A model generated the notes under the pieces. It saw only the letters and a list, made by a program, of their open reading frames with translations. It searched no databases and had not been told where the DNA came from. Below, in pieces: positions 21,651 through 32,907 of a stretch of 64,000 nt of DNA (its first letter is position 1; every line of letters begins with the position of its first letter). The stretch is from Romanomermis culicivorax. Taxonomy: Eukaryota > Nematoda > Enoplea > Mermithida > Mermithidae. The stretch lies in contig CAWUHX010000118.1 in NCBI GenBank assembly GCA_963922205.1, positions 372,001 to 436,000 of the forward strand, written 5' to 3'. Both the position numbers and the translations under genes were made by a program.

Positions 21651-21825
21651 CTTTTACTGAAGTCCTGAGTAGGGGGAACAGGTTGCCTCAACAACCTACC
21701 CATTTAGCTATAGCCACAAAGGCGGGATTTACAGGACTATATAGTCATATAAATGCCCATCTTATATGAGGAGCATTCTTCGAATGCTTTTTACTGTCTA
21801 GTGAAATCCACTGACCCTGGCAAGC

Positions 21826-22500
21826 AGCATTCCAAGCTCGCCTACGCAATTTATGTACCCCATAAGTGTTAGGCTGCTGTGGGTGTTGATAAGTTAACAC
21901 TGACCTTTGAGTTTACACAAAGGAAGTTGCAACAGTCCTTTACCACAGGCTAACAAAATACAAATACACCAAAAGTCTGTCACCGGACTCTCAGATACCA
22001 TCACCAGTATTTCCCTAAGTCTCAGGCAGAACACCTTGACCAGTACCTCAAAAGATCCTACCCTGGTCTCCAATCCTAAACTTATTGAAGCTTCCCCTAT
22101 GCTTGCAAAACAAAACAATTAACGTGTTGAGTGTGTTTTAGGTGATAAAGCGATGACGCCAATACAGTAATAAAATATGTATAAAAAGATGATGGGGCGA
22201 CGCATCAGCAACAAGTCAGAGCTAATAATCAAAAGTTACCAAAAAAATAAGCGAAATAGTGGCACAACAAATCTATGTAAATTTTCTTCTTTATTTTCGC
22301 CACTTTTCACTGCATCCACCACCTGCGCACTGATGCGGGAAATTGAACATGTGTACCTACACTAAGCCTGACATAAGGATGAAAGGCTGTGTCAGGCTGG
22401 GATGGCTACCAGAAATTCAATTTCGGGTTACACCAGGAATCATACCAGGTCCTTGAGACTAGTAGTTGAAGGCTATAACCACTTGACCAACAAAGACGAC
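21826..22500 (-). repeat. tRNA-like SINE interrupted by a solo LTR
   Basis: Flanking parts (21826-21866 and 22374-22500) join to match 43871-44032: GCCTACGCAATTTATG, then AGGATGAAAGGCTGTG, then GAATCATACC and GAGACTAGTAGTTG. On the minus strand it carries an A-box-like TTGGTCAAGTGGTTATAGCC (22471-22490) and a B-box-like GGTATGATTCC (22436-22446). Confidence 0.65.
21867..22373 (+). mobile_element. Solo LTR, TGTTAGGC family (507 bp)
   Basis: Starts TGTTAGGCTGCTG and ends CTAAGCCTGACA, with inverted ends TGTTAGGC/GCCTGACA. Target duplication TAAG (21863-21866, 22374-22377). It sits in the SINE, whose uninterrupted copy is at 43.9 kb. A rearranged copy is at 19714-21069 and an inverse fragment at 47655-47830. 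Orientation is arbitrary. Confidence 0.85.
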
Positions 22501-22627
22501 AAACATTGTTTTAACTACACTTGAATTTCATGAAATACTTTCTTGTTAGTATTCTATACCTATTTTTGTTGTGTGAATCACTAAGTTTATCCTCTACAGG
22601 CAGACTACACATATACTCTTCCAGGGG

Positions 22628-23031
22628 AAACTAACCCTCAAAAATTCGCGTCTGGGATGCATCCTGGATGCGTCCAGGTCCCATCCCGAATGCGTCTTTT
22701 TCGGCAGCACAAAGAAAACTTTCATCTTTCTTAGTAATTGACATTCATGCAATAACTGTCAATCATAGTTTTTTCATAATGTGTAATGGATATGCTATTG
22801 GTTTTGACCTACAGTATGACAACAGTTGACCTTTCCTTCATATCAGGTAAATAATGTTCGCTTTCTATAGGGAGATAAGAAGGAAGCATCAGCAAAATTC
22901 TTTGGCATTGTGTGATACAAGCACATGGCCTGTCAATTTTATTGTCGGTATAGTGGGCTTTTTGGATCCTGGGTGCATCTGGGACGCATTCAGGAGGTGT
23001 CCTGGACGCGACTGGCATAGACCGTTAGTTT
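22628..23031. mobile_element. MITE-like foldback element
   Basis: Inverted ends AAACTAAC (left) and GTTAGTTT (right), with further inverted similarity between the GGATGCATCCTGGATGCGTCC and CCTGGACGCGACTGG regions. The right end abuts the 3' LTR of retroelement copy 2, inserted after its last bases. No transposase. Confidence 0.5.
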
Positions 23032-23599
23032 TGTTGTATTCGTAGGTAGGGTGGCAATTGATGAGTCACAGGCAGGATTAGGATTCCAGGGTTCATCCTT
23101 AATGTACGTATTTCCCACACCCACGTTTACCCGTTTAACCTAATTACTAGTGCTTAAACCCGATACTAATCATCCCACCAATCAAGGAAAAGACGACTTT
23201 CCTTAATTGTCTCCCTTATTGCGTAAAACCGGAAGGGGAGAATTTTCTACCTTTATATTACACAATAAAAACAAACAAAACTTACGTACAAAATGAAAGT
23301 GGGCAAGAAAAGTAAATAATCAACTCCCAGGCACTGGGACGAGAAAAGAAGGCTGTGTGGTAGGAGGCGACGAGTGGGGAAATATAGTAGTGGCCGGCGG
23401 GGCGCACACTTAGTATACAAAACATTCGATAATAATAAAAAAGAATAATAATAATGGAGAGAGACCAGCGCAGGCGTACTGACGTGCACTACAGTAAGAC
23501 AGCTGCTAATGGTCCGCGTTGCTGGCTCCACTTGCCACCTGCTGGCCTCATACGTGCTTTGACAAAATAGCGAAAATCGGCGGAAAACAAACTACAACA
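23032..23599 (-). repeat. 3' LTR of copy 2
   Basis: 568 bp. Several substitutions and short indels separate it from the 5' LTR (for example around 23290-23310), implying an old insertion. Confidence 0.93.
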
Positions 23600-23612
23600 C
23601 CCCTCCCCCCTT
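23600..23612 (-). promoter_or_regulatory. Polypurine tract of copy 2
   Basis: Minus strand AAGGGGGGAGGGG directly before the 3' LTR, the usual primer for plus-strand DNA synthesis in LTR elements. Confidence 0.9.
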
Positions 23613-24090
23613 GCAGTAGATCGCCCTAAGTGATCATCAAGAAATAACCAAAACATGCAAGGGGAAGGGAACTGCCATTACAGGCCATCACCGGGGTTGC
23701 CGAAGGAATCTTTGGTATCGCACAGTGGGGCTGCTGGAGTTGATGGGGTTGTTTGAGCCGATTTTAGGGCGGCCTGTAGGGTGAGGTCTCCCAACCCGAG
23801 TGCAACTAGCGAGGCCGTAAGTTCAGCAACACCGCAGCTCGCGTTGTCACTCGGTCTGTACGGATATACTGGAGCGCACCAGCATATGATGCCATACAGA
23901 TGGGAGGGTGAGGTCGGCCACTACGATGGCGGTGACAACAAAGCCTGGCGGCCGAGGCTGAAAGGACAAAGAACAGTGCAAGCGGGGGCCTGTGGTGGTA
24001 GAACATTGCGAGTCATCTTACTGCATGGTCTTAGCATCGGCTGCACATGGGCTGGGGAAACTAGTACAAATAAAGCAGACACAATAAGAG
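23613..24090 (-). other. 3' untranslated or decayed region of copy 2
   Basis: Between the last ORF and the polypurine tract. Only short frames are seen; no domain recognised. Confidence 0.4.
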
Positions 24091-24091
24091 A

Positions 24092-25222
24092 TTAGAAAAG
24101 AAAACAACCAGTATTAGACGAGGTTGAATGAAAAACAAAAACAAAGAAAAACGAACAAGTATCCGAGGCAGATCCAGGTTGTTGTTGATAATCGCTGCAA
24201 TTGTGATTGCTTTGGTGGTAACAGTCATTATGATAGCCGTGGGGGTCACGAGGATCATTGTGGAGATCAAAACGAACGGAGGGAGAGTTGCAGTTACAAC
24301 GGTGATCTGTGGTATCGCCGTGACGGGATGAGGACGTGTAGGTTTGCGATCGAAGCAGATAAAGAGGATTCACACCCCGAGGCGGCAATTGCATAGCAAT
24401 CAATGACGGGCAGCCTGTGGGCAGACCTGTTGGCGGCAGCGGTCGTGGTGGCAACAAGTTCCACCCGGCGGAGAAATTGTGCCGACACAACAGGGGTGCA
24501 GGGCGATCCGTTTCGCCATGGTATTGCAAGTAAATTCGTTGAATGTCGGCAATTTTGGATGGTTGCGGGAATGGTGCGCATTGCGGGTAAGCCATCCAGC
24601 TGTCGATCAGACCGACAGCCGCGTTGTGGGCCTGCAACATGCACGAGGTGTTATCCAAGCCGCGAGATTCATAGAGGAAAAGGGCCAAATGGGCAGTGTG
24701 AACGGCCTCAACAAGGCCGAGCTCCTCAGCCCATAGGCCAGCAACCCATCGCAGTATCAGTGCCGCCACTTCGTGCGAGACGGGCAGTTGTTGTTCTTGG
24801 TATGAGGGACGATAGTGTTGGCAAAAATATTGGTACAAAGCGAGTGAGGCATTCATTGTGCGAATGTGAACGGCCATGGTGATGCCGATGCCAAGGCGGC
24901 CAAAAAAATTGATCAAGACCATTTTGTGCAACATACGCGGCGTGAAAAATTCAACGGATGGATCAATACGCGGCGGATAGTGAGGCGTCAATAGGGTAAC
25001 ACAATGCAGCGAATCCATGGTTTGGAAATGCGTATAGTTGGGCAATCGGGTAGCTTCCCTAGGCAATCGTGGTTTGACAGGTGGCCCGGAACTTGTTGGT
25101 GGAGGGACTCCAAGGATGGGCCTAGTTGCTATAACTAATGGCAGTTGGGTTTGCCCGGTACTCTGAGCTGAGGTGGGGGCCGTAGGTGGCAGCAACGTGG
25201 TGTGGGTTACCATAGTTGTCAT
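24092..25222 (-). CDS. Copy 2 ORF3 C-terminal part (376 codons)
   Basis: An open frame starting 100 bp inside the exonuclease-like fragment but in another frame. It is Pro/Thr-rich at first, then helical ([18 protein letters not shown]), and ends in a His/Asn/Arg/Ser-rich region and a hydrophobic tail. The block [12 protein letters not shown] weakly resembles [12 protein letters not shown] of copy 1 (near 1450), suggesting a divergent version of the same ORF3 C-terminal region joined after a deletion. The function is unknown. Confidence 0.5.
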   Translation of the reverse strand: MTTMVTHTTLLPPTAPTSAQSTGQTQLPLVIATRPILGVPPPTSSGPPVKPRLPREATRLPNYTHFQTMDSLHCVTLLTPHYPPRIDPSVEFFTPRMLHKMVLINFFGRLGIGITMAVHIRTMNASLALYQYFCQHYRPSYQEQQLPVSHEVAALILRWVAGLWAEELGLVEAVHTAHLALFLYESRGLDNTSCMLQAHNAAVGLIDSWMAYPQCAPFPQPSKIADIQRIYLQYHGETDRPAPLLCRHNFSAGWNLLPPRPLPPTGLPTGCPSLIAMQLPPRGVNPLYLLRSQTYTSSSRHGDTTDHRCNCNSPSVRFDLHNDPRDPHGYHNDCYHQSNHNCSDYQQQPGSASDTCSFFFVFVFHSTSSNTGCFLF

Positions 25223-25610
25223 AGCGGACGTCGGAGCCGTCGGCGGCTACTATAGTGTGTTCGCCGTCCACTAGAGAGAATAGTGCGGTCCAGTCTTCTG
25301 GGGTAGCGGTGAAGGTTTCGAAAACAAACATTGTGATATTAGGAAACGCGAGTTGCACGTACTGTGGATAGCTGGATGCTGTGGAGTCGGCTGGCATAGG
25401 CATGGTGAACTGAAAATGCTTCATGTCCGTGGCCATGATCGATTCTGTGTGGAAGCCGATGAGGGTATAGCCACGGAAGTTTGGTGTGGGTTGGGCGGCC
25501 AAGGCCTGCCCCAAACTTCCAGGTGAAAGAAATATTGGCGGCCGCAACATGTTTGGAGGTCGGGCATACATACAGATGTGCCAGGATTCCAAATCGGGGG
25601 CGCAGATCAA
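25122..25610 (-). pseudogene. Copy 2 exonuclease-like fragment, truncated
   Basis: Closely matches residues about 94-208 of the copy 1 domain (ESWHICMYARPPN, GYTLIGFHTES, EDWTALFSLVDGEHTIV). The first catalytic Asp is His (GFHTES). After EHTIV the match ends and a stop follows at 25122, so motifs II and III are missing. Non-functional. Confidence 0.8.
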
Positions 25611-25964
25611 ACGTTTGACGTTGTTATCTTAAACAAGAGTGAGCGCGATATTTGACATATAACACATTGAGCACCAAGTCGAGGGAGCGAAAGGGAGGCA
25701 AAAGGGTGATTTTAGAGTGGAACCAAGAGAAAAATGTGGCATTGCTTGCAATGCCAAAAGAGGAAACACGTTCTCCAAAAATGGTAGCTTGGGCCGTGAT
25801 GTCACTTTGACAGGCGCATCTTGTCAACTGGATCGGGCTAGGATAGCGAGATAACGAGAGTTGTTGTATGCGGAAATCAAATCAGCGGCCGGTTGTGGTG
25901 TAGGGGTGCCACAACTTGACGATGATGGGATTGCGGCAGCTGACCATGGGTGTCTGACGCAGGG

Positions 25965-26186
25965 CTACAGAGTGGGGGTTCCTATGGGGTCCCAAGCAAA
26001 AGAGCATGCAGAAATAGATGCAAAAGAAGCGTAAAACATAAAAGTACTGTCACAGGCAAAGCTTAAATCGTTTTGATGAGGGTCCTGCTCTGCCCAGCGT
26101 TCATAATGTTCGTTGACATTGATGGATTCGCGGTACAGTGCGGGCTCATCAGCTGTGGAGGTGGACGCGGTGGACGGGCTTGTCAT
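25965..26186 (-). pseudogene. Copy 2 small ORF (counterpart of the PPPY/membrane ORF)
   Basis: 73 codons. The N-terminal 45 residues match copy 1 well (RESINVNE, WAEQDPHQNDLSFACD). PPPY is replaced by PALY, and a frameshift spoils the hydrophobic segment. Confidence 0.65.
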
Positions 26187-26369
26187 TTTGAAAAAAAAAA
26201 TTTTTGAAGAGTGGCTGAAAAATGTGACTATTGCGGTTGGAAGTGAATAGTAGAAATGAAATAGTAAAAGAATAAGCCGCTGAAAGGTGAAGAAAGTGTA
26301 AAGTAAGAAAATGCACCACTACAGTTACGAAAAGCAAGGCTAACACCACTATGTCAATGGGGGCTAACA

Positions 26370-26639
26370 TCAACCTTTCCCAATTAATCTTATGAGAGTG
26401 ATAGCGGCCAGGGTCAGGTGGAAATAAACTGAATGGCCTCGCGCAGAGCAGAACCTAACATTAAAGAAGAAACCCCCTCCTACAGCAAAAGTGTGCAGAC
26501 CCGGGAGATGTGTAATGCCATGTTGTAAAGTCGGTGAAGTTTGCTGGTGGTGAACGGTCGGGGGATACATGATCTGCATTGCTATCTCGTCAATGAGGTC
26601 GCCATGATCTAAAGTAGACAACGTGAAAATTATGTACAA
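26370..26639 (-). other. Copy 2 conserved spacer between pol and the small ORF
   Basis: Counterpart of 4018-4284. The 3' half is strongly alike and ends in the same LIRLIGKG plus stop. A gene or a cis-acting region; see the copy 1 entry. Confidence 0.4.
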
Positions 26640-26699
26640 CTGGGCGTGATGAGCGCCATATCACAAAAGAAAAATTTCAAAGCAAACTATTGGCGGCAG

Positions 26700-27880
26700 G
26701 AAGTGTGAGGCAGGCCCGGTCCACCTGCTTGGAGTTCAAACACTTCTTTGGCTGGTCGTGGTATAAACGGTTTCAGGTGCATTATGGATAGAGTTTGCAG
26801 TCAGCCGGGCGCATCAATTGAATCGATGGTGACTACATTGTTGGCAGCGGGGGACGCATCCATGATAAGAAAAGGTCCAATGGAATGGGATTGGAGTTTG
26901 TTCGCCTTGCGTGTGTTGGTTAAGAGGACAAGGTCGTTGGCAGCATAATCACGTTTTCGGGCTTTGCGGTCGAAATATTCTTTGCTGACTGTGGCTGCTG
27001 CATCGAGGTTGGTCTTTATCTTCTCATGCATCTTGAGTTGCACTTGCGTGAGAATATGCTGATGAGCATCGTAACTCAGTGGCAATGTAAGTCCGTGGGA
27101 GCAGTCGTAGTCGAAGGTAATGTGCGGTTCCTAGCCTTGTAATAAGCTGAAGGGCGAGTGGCGCGTAACTGTATGTGGTGTGGCTTTGTAAGCGAATACA
27201 ACGTATGGTAAGTATCGTTCCCAGTTGTCAGGATCGTCGGCGGTGTACTTTTTCGGTTGGGTGATCAACGTTTGATTGAAACGCTTGACCATTCCCTTGC
27301 ACTGCCATCCTTTTGACTTTTCGTATCTTGAGTAGGTCGCAAATATCTTGCATCAGCTCTGATGTAAAACATCCACCTTGGTCCAAGAGGAGGACAAGTG
27401 GGCTACTGTGCATTAAAACGACCTTGTTCACGAAACATTCCACGATTGTTGAGGCTTTTTGGTCAGGTATCGGATGCGCGGAGACCCATTTGGTAAAATA
27501 ATCCTGAAAAACAATAATGTATGGGCGTTTCTCACCTACCGGCAAAATATTGACAATATCGGTTGCTACAATCTCAAAAGGATTTTTTGGTTGAATCCGC
27601 AACAGCGGCGGGGGCAGTGACATTCATGGTGTTGTTAGTTGACAAATCTTGCGAGTTTTGATCCAATCTCGAACGTTTTCTTCCATGCGGGGCCACCAAA
27701 AAAGAGCTTTGTTCGCTGCTAGCATGCGGTTAGATCCTTGGTGGTTCAAGATTTTCGCGCCGTGGAATTGGTGAAGGGTTTGGTCAACCATGGATGCAGG
27801 GACGACTAATTGTTTGACGTCTTTGATATGGCGATACAGAAGTCTATCTTCGGTGAAGAAGATAGGTGGATGTTTCACGG
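26700..27880 (-). pseudogene. pol: Copy 2 integrase, broken
   Basis: Pieces in different frames: zinc-binding region (27878-27624; [13 protein letters not shown] kept, but KTCKIC has become KTRKIC), core (27623-27228; ATDIV and [11 protein letters not shown] kept, the Glu-containing VERFN region lost at a deletion near 27300), and C-terminal part (27085-26801; IGPFLI). A stop near 27133 also interrupts it. Confidence 0.85.
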
Positions 27881-28339
27881 TGTTGTCCGTTTGGGGGGTG
27901 GTGATGATTTTGGCAATGGGGGGAACCGCAGCTTTTGCTTTTAAGATTTAGTCATGAGAGGCAGTTGTTATGGCTTCGGCCGGAGGCGGTGCATAGTCCG
28001 CCGTCAATGGCATTGAATTGGAGAGTGTGGGTTGACTGATGATCTTTTTGGTCATTGCATGAGTGATGGCATTAACGTCTACATCAACTTCAATGGTCCG
28101 AGGAGGCACTGCTGGGAGTATGCCCGGTACGGTTAAGTGGGCACCAGAATTGCACCAGCAGGGTGAAAATCCTTAGGGAAAATCTTAGCGGTTGAGTTTT
28201 CGGTGTTTGGGATCAGCGTTTTGTCCTGGTCGTCTTTCCTGGACAAAAAATCGGCACAAGCATTATCTTTACCTTTGATGTACTCAACCTTGTAATCGTA
28301 ATCTTGAAGATTGATAGCGAAGTGTTGGAGGGGCGAATT

Positions 28340-29513
28340 TCAGTGCTTTTTGTCCTTGAGCCATTCGAGGGGCTTGTGGTCGGTATGAACAGTAACTTTT
28401 TGGCCATAAACATAGTGGCAGTACATCCTGAAGCCCTTGACAATGGCGAGGCATTCGGGCTTAGTTGTACTGTAGTGGGTTTCGGCATCAGTGAGTACGC
28501 GGCTGTTGTAGGCGATGACCCATTGATCGTTTCTGTTTTCCTGGTACAAAATTGCTCCAATTGCGGTTGTACTGGCGTCGGTTTGGATTACGAATTGAGC
28601 TTTTCCATCATAAACTGGGTAGCAGAGGAAAAACCATGGCATGAGGGCTGTTTTGATACCTTCAAACCCAGCATGATGTTCGTCGGTGGCAACATATTGG
28701 GCGTCTTTTAGTAGGATTACGTACAAAGGACTGGACAGGGTTGCCAAGTTCGGGATGAATTGTTTGCACCATTGGACTAAGCCTAAAAAACTTTGCATAC
28801 CTTTTTTGGTCTTTGGGAATTCATAATCGGCAATAGCTTTGACTTTCTCGAGATCTGCTGCGATTCCGCGTGGGCTAAGAAGATGTCCCAGGAATTTGAC
28901 TTGTTGCGGCAGGAATTCGCATTTGTCTGGCAGAAGCCTGAGGTTGGCTGCGCGAAGGGCATCGAAAACAATTTGTAAATGTTCCAGATGTTCTTGGAAC
29001 GAATTCGAGGAAATGATGATATTGTCGATGTAAACAAGGCAATATTTCCAAATATATGGTCCAAGAATTTGTTCCATTAAGCATTGAAATTTGGCGGGCG
29101 CGTTCTTCAAGCTGAACGGCAAAGCTTTGAAAGGAAACAAACCTTCTTGGTAGATGAAGGTTGTGGGAGTGGGCGTCGAGGGGTACCTGCCAGTACCCTG
29201 CTTTGAGATGGAGCGTAGTGAGAAAATTTGCTTGTCCCATGGCGTCCAAATAATCGTCAATGCGCGGGATCGGGAACTTGTCGCTTGGGGCGATGGTGTT
29301 TATTCCGCCGTAGTCGACAACGGGTCGCCAAGAGCCATCTTTTTTCTTTACGAGGAATAGCGGTGCCGCCCAAGGTGAGCAGGATTGTTGGATAAAGTCA
29401 TTGTTGAGCATTTCTTGTATATGATGGCGTACAATTGGTCTTTGTTCCATGGCGGCGCGGTAATAATGGCGGGATACAGGCATTGGGGTGCCAGTGTCAA
29501 TGCTGACGGTCAA
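28340..29513 (-). pseudogene. pol: Copy 2 reverse transcriptase and RNase H, frameshifted
   Basis: Frame 1 (29513-28875) has the RT fingers and palm start: [41 protein letters not shown]. Frame 2 (29260-28340) continues with [14 protein letters not shown], the catalytic box as YIDN instead of [15 protein letters not shown], and the RNase H starts FVIQTDAST and ECLAIVKGFRMYCHYVYG. The frameshift lies near 29150-29260. There is no aspartic protease upstream: RT begins right where the gag ORF ends, so a deletion is likely. Inactive. Confidence 0.9.
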
Positions 29514-30694
29514 TTTGCTGGTGATAGTTGGTTTGTGGACCGCGGACAGCGCTTTAGGTTTGACCTGGTTAGGCAGTCAACCAAAGACCTGAGCCGGTTC
29601 AGTTTCACTGAGAGTTTCATTTGGGATGTAAATATCTCACTTTCCTCGCTGTGAAACTGTGAGGACACCCGCAGTGGTCTTGGTGTGGGCGGATTATGCG
29701 TATTAGTTGCAGCAGCAGTGGTCGAAATCAACTGTTGCATTTGTTCTGCGAGAGCAGTGAAGCTCGCATTTGTAGCCTTAGTTTGTTCTTGGATTTTGCG
29801 TTGGACGTGTAGTTGTTGGGCTTGAAATTGATCAGAAATGGGGCCGATAATTTGATCAATTGTTTGCACTGTGGGGACATTGTTGGTTATGCATGCTGCG
29901 GCGGTGCTAAGTTGATCCAATGCATCCCCTGCTTCGATTCGAAAATTATGAACTTCATTAGTGTTTGCGATTGCTAGGCTGCTGCGGTGGTTGTTTGTCA
30001 AAACGCAGGTGGCGGCTGGGGCCTGCGGTGGGTCAATACTGATGAAGGATTCTGAAGAGTCGGTTTTGGCCATGATTTGATCAGTGCTACCTTGGGCGGC
30101 AGTGTTTGGCGGCGGTATTTGTGATACGGCCGGTGTGTTAGGACAAATGATGGTGGCAATGAGAGAGTTTTGATTTAGCGATGGTGGGGTTTGTGAATTG
30201 GCTGTCGCCGCGGTTGCGGAAATGAGTGGTGCTTGTGGTTGTGCGGACCCGTCCAATGCAGGAGTACTGAAAGTAGACAAGGGTGGATTATGGAGCGGGA
30301 GGCTTATCATTGGTACTGCTGTTGATTGCACAATATTCGGTGGTCGGGGCAATAACATTTGATCAAAGCTCAAGGGGCGGTGCGCGGCTGTGGGGGCCTT
30401 AGGTGAGCTGGACTGCGACGGGAGGGGTGTGAAATCCGGTGGCATATGACTTGCCTTTGGCATGTTTTTCGGCAGGGTATAATAATCTTTTTTGTATCCT
30501 TGGGTGCAGCTGCAGTGAGGTCGAATTTTGAAACTTTTGAGTGTTTTCGGATGCAACGCAATGGCGGGGAAAGAAAGCGTACAATCCAATACGGTCACCA
30601 GTGTTGTATTCGTAGGCAGGGCGGTGATTGATGAGTCACAGGCAGGATTGGGATTCCAGGGTTCGTCCTGAATGTACATGTTTCCCACACCCAC
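29510..30694 (-). CDS. gag: Copy 2 gag-like ORF
   Basis: 394 codons, open from inside the 5' LTR across the primer-binding site to the start of the RT frame. Pro/Thr/Gln-rich N-terminal half, then a likely helical or coiled segment ([26 protein letters not shown]). No CCHC knuckle is visible, consistent with a deletion before RT. Related sequence recurs at 42346-43507. Whether translation starts in the LTR or at a later Met is unknown. Confidence 0.65.
   Translation of the reverse strand: MGVGNMYIQDEPWNPNPACDSSITALPTNTTLVTVLDCTLSFPAIALHPKTLKSFKIRPHCSCTQGYKKDYYTLPKNMPKASHMPPDFTPLPSQSSSPKAPTAAHRPLSFDQMLLPRPPNIVQSTAVPMISLPLHNPPLSTFSTPALDGSAQPQAPLISATAATANSQTPPSLNQNSLIATIICPNTPAVSQIPPPNTAAQGSTDQIMAKTDSSESFISIDPPQAPAATCVLTNNHRSSLAIANTNEVHNFRIEAGDALDQLSTAAACITNNVPTVQTIDQIIGPISDQFQAQQLHVQRKIQEQTKATNASFTALAEQMQQLISTTAAATNTHNPPTPRPLRVSSQFHSEESEIFTSQMKLSVKLNRLRSLVDCLTRSNLKRCPRSTNQLSPAN
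30584..30601 (-). promoter_or_regulatory. Primer-binding site candidate of copy 2
   Basis: Directly after the 5' LTR, the minus strand reads C TGGTGACCGTATTGGAT. TGG matches the CCA end of a tRNA. I cannot say which tRNA. Confidence 0.6.
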
Positions 30695-31177
30695 ATTTAC
30701 CCGATTAACCTAATTACTAGTACTTAAACCCGATACTAATTATCCCACCAATCAAGGAAAAGACGACTTTCCTTAATTGTCTCCCTTATTGCATAAAACC
30801 AGGGGGAGAGAATTTTCTACCTTTATATTACGAAATAAAAACAAACAAAACACGTACAAAATGAAATTCGGTGGCGAGCGGGCGAGAAAAGTAAATAATC
30901 AACTTCCACGCACTGAGACGAGAAAACAGGGCTGCATGGTGGGAGGCAATGAGTGGCGAAATATAGTAGTGGCGGGCAGGGCGCACACTTAGTATTCAAA
31001 ACATACCATAATAATAAAAAAGAATAATAATAATGGAGAGAAACCAGCACATGCGTACCAACGTGAGCTACAGTAAGATGGCTGCTAATGGTCCGCGTTG
31101 CTCGCTCCACTTGCCACCTGCTGGCCTCATATGCTCTTTGACAAAATAGTGAAATTGATGGAAAACACACTACAACA
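30602..31177 (-). repeat. 5' LTR of copy 2
   Basis: 576 bp, TG...CA. Solo copies of the same family lie at 32301-32846 and 41511-42092. Confidence 0.93.
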
Positions 31178-31247
31178 GTTTCGCCCGGTACTGTGTAAGG
31201 GTGAGGGGATATCGGTCATGCTGGCAGATTAGTGTAATTTATTCATT

Positions 31248-32907
31248 AACAAAGGGCAGTAAGTTTGTTGGCAGATTAAAGGTCGACTATAGTAATCAGG
31301 GATTAGATGTCCCTTATAATCCAGGATTAAATTTTTTTGTAAGTCTGTGGGCTGATCAAACGTCGATTAATTCAATCGGGGATTAAAGCAATGTGTAAGT
31401 TCATCAGCAGATTAAAGCTTGATTATCATAATTGGCGATTATAATAATCTGAGTTTTCAATCCTGCTCCACCCCAGTTTTAATAGGCCAATTATACCTGT
31501 TTTTGTGATTGCGCGTTCGCTTTTGTAGTTGAAAAATGAACGTTGTTGATTTTTTTAATGATCTAAATGAGGATGAAGCAGAAAATTAAGTACAAATTCG
31601 TCATTCCATGGATAATTGGAATCCAATGGAAGCATATTCGAATGAGAAGTTCTAGTCCTGCCTGATTCATACTACATAAGGATGGTGCAAGAGAGCTAAT
31701 TGGATAAAAGAATTAATAAAAATAAAAAATAAACAAAAAAATTTAAAAAAAAATGAAATTTCTTAAATAAAATTCAATAAAAATTTTTTAATCACGAATT
31801 TCAAAAAAAGTATAAAAATTTTTTAAAATTCTTTTCAAAATAATTCGATTTCTTCCGAATTAAAATTAGTGGTTGTCTACTGACATGTGGATTATGATTT
31901 TGATATCACAAAAGAGTTGATAAAGATAAATTGATAATGAAAGATGATGTGCAGAAGGAAAAGCTGTACACCTACACTACAGACAGTATACGTCGTATAG
32001 TTTTCAATCAGCGATTATACTTTTACTCCTGCATTATATGATTTTAATCAGCAATTAAGTAATCGTCCTCTAATTGGCAGACGAACTTACCGATTATTTT
32101 AATCACGGATTGAATTTTAATCATCAATTACATAATTGGGGATTGAACATTATCCTTGATTATTTTAATCGGCCAACAAACTTACCAATCCTACACTATA
32201 GACAGTATACATTATACATACAGTTTTCAGTCAGCAAATATACTTGGCTGATGAACTTACTGACTTTTTTAATCATCAATTAAATTTCAATCCATCATTA
32301 TGTTGTAGTGTGTTTTCGCTGATTTTGCCATATCTTGTCAATTCACGAATGAGGCCCGCAAATGCCAAGTGGAGTGAGCGATGTGGACCATCAACAGTCG
32401 TCTTACTGTAGCACACGTCGGTACGCCTGCGCTGGCTCTCTCATTGTGAATTATTCTTATATGTTTTATGTTTATAACATGTGCCCCACTGGCCACTTTA
32501 TCTCTACTCCCGCCTCCCCGCACGCACATCCTGATTTGTTTTTCTTCCCAGTGTGTGGGAGTGAATCATCTGTTTTCTCGCCCCGTATCGCTTGTAAGTA
32601 AGTGTTTTTTTTGATTCCGTAAGATAAAATTAGAAAGGTCTCTCCTTTCCGGTTCATACTTAATTGGGGAGACAATTAAGGAAACATCTTTTCCTTAATT
32701 GGTAGGGTCATTAGTGTCGGGTTTAAGTACAACTAATTAAGTCAATCGGGTAAGCGTGGGCGTGGGAAATACGTACATTAAGGACGAACCCTGGGATCCC
32801 AATCCTGCCTGAGACTCACAGCCCGGACTTATTTTCAAATACAACAATTACATCATCAGGGATTAAACATAATCCTAGCTTATTTTAATCAGCCAACAAA
32901 CTTACCA
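31248..32907. mobile_element. Foldback element with TTTGTTGGC subterminal repeats, interrupted by an LTR
   Basis: Left end GTAAGTTTGTTGGCAGATTAAA (31249 on) is inverted at 32880-32907 (TTTTAATCAGCCAACAAACTTAC) and also internally at 32162-32190. Many copies of AATCAGGGATTAAA-type words occur in both arms. The solo LTR at 32301-32846 is inserted in the right arm. No coding capacity. Confidence 0.6.
32301..32846 (+). mobile_element. Solo LTR of the exonuclease-carrying family (546 bp)
   Basis: Begins TGTTGTAGTGTGTTTTC and ends AAATACAACA, opposite in orientation to copy 2. Target duplication ATTA (32297-32300, 32847-32850). Confidence 0.88.

Larger units (their letters stand above)
23032..31177 (-). 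mobile_element. Full-length Ty3/gypsy-like LTR retroelement, copy 2
   Basis: LTRs at 30602-31177 (5') and 23032-23599 (3') are direct repeats bounded by TGTTGTA...ACAACA. The target duplication is GTTT (23028-23031, 31178-31181). Coding is on the minus strand: gag-like (30694-29510), RT-RNase H (29513-28340), integrase pieces (27878-26801), small ORF (26186-25965), exonuclease-like fragment (25610-25122) and a C-terminal ORF (25222-24092). Many stops and frameshifts, a missing aspartic protease and zinc-knuckle region, and a deletion inside the exonuclease domain make it inactive. The order matches copy 1 and shows that the exonuclease-like ORF lies within the LTR-bounded element, not in host DNA. 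Confidence 0.95.

Noticed and set aside
24124-24882. Plus-strand ORFs opposite copy 2 ORF3
   Set aside because: Antisense shadows; no domain or conservation.
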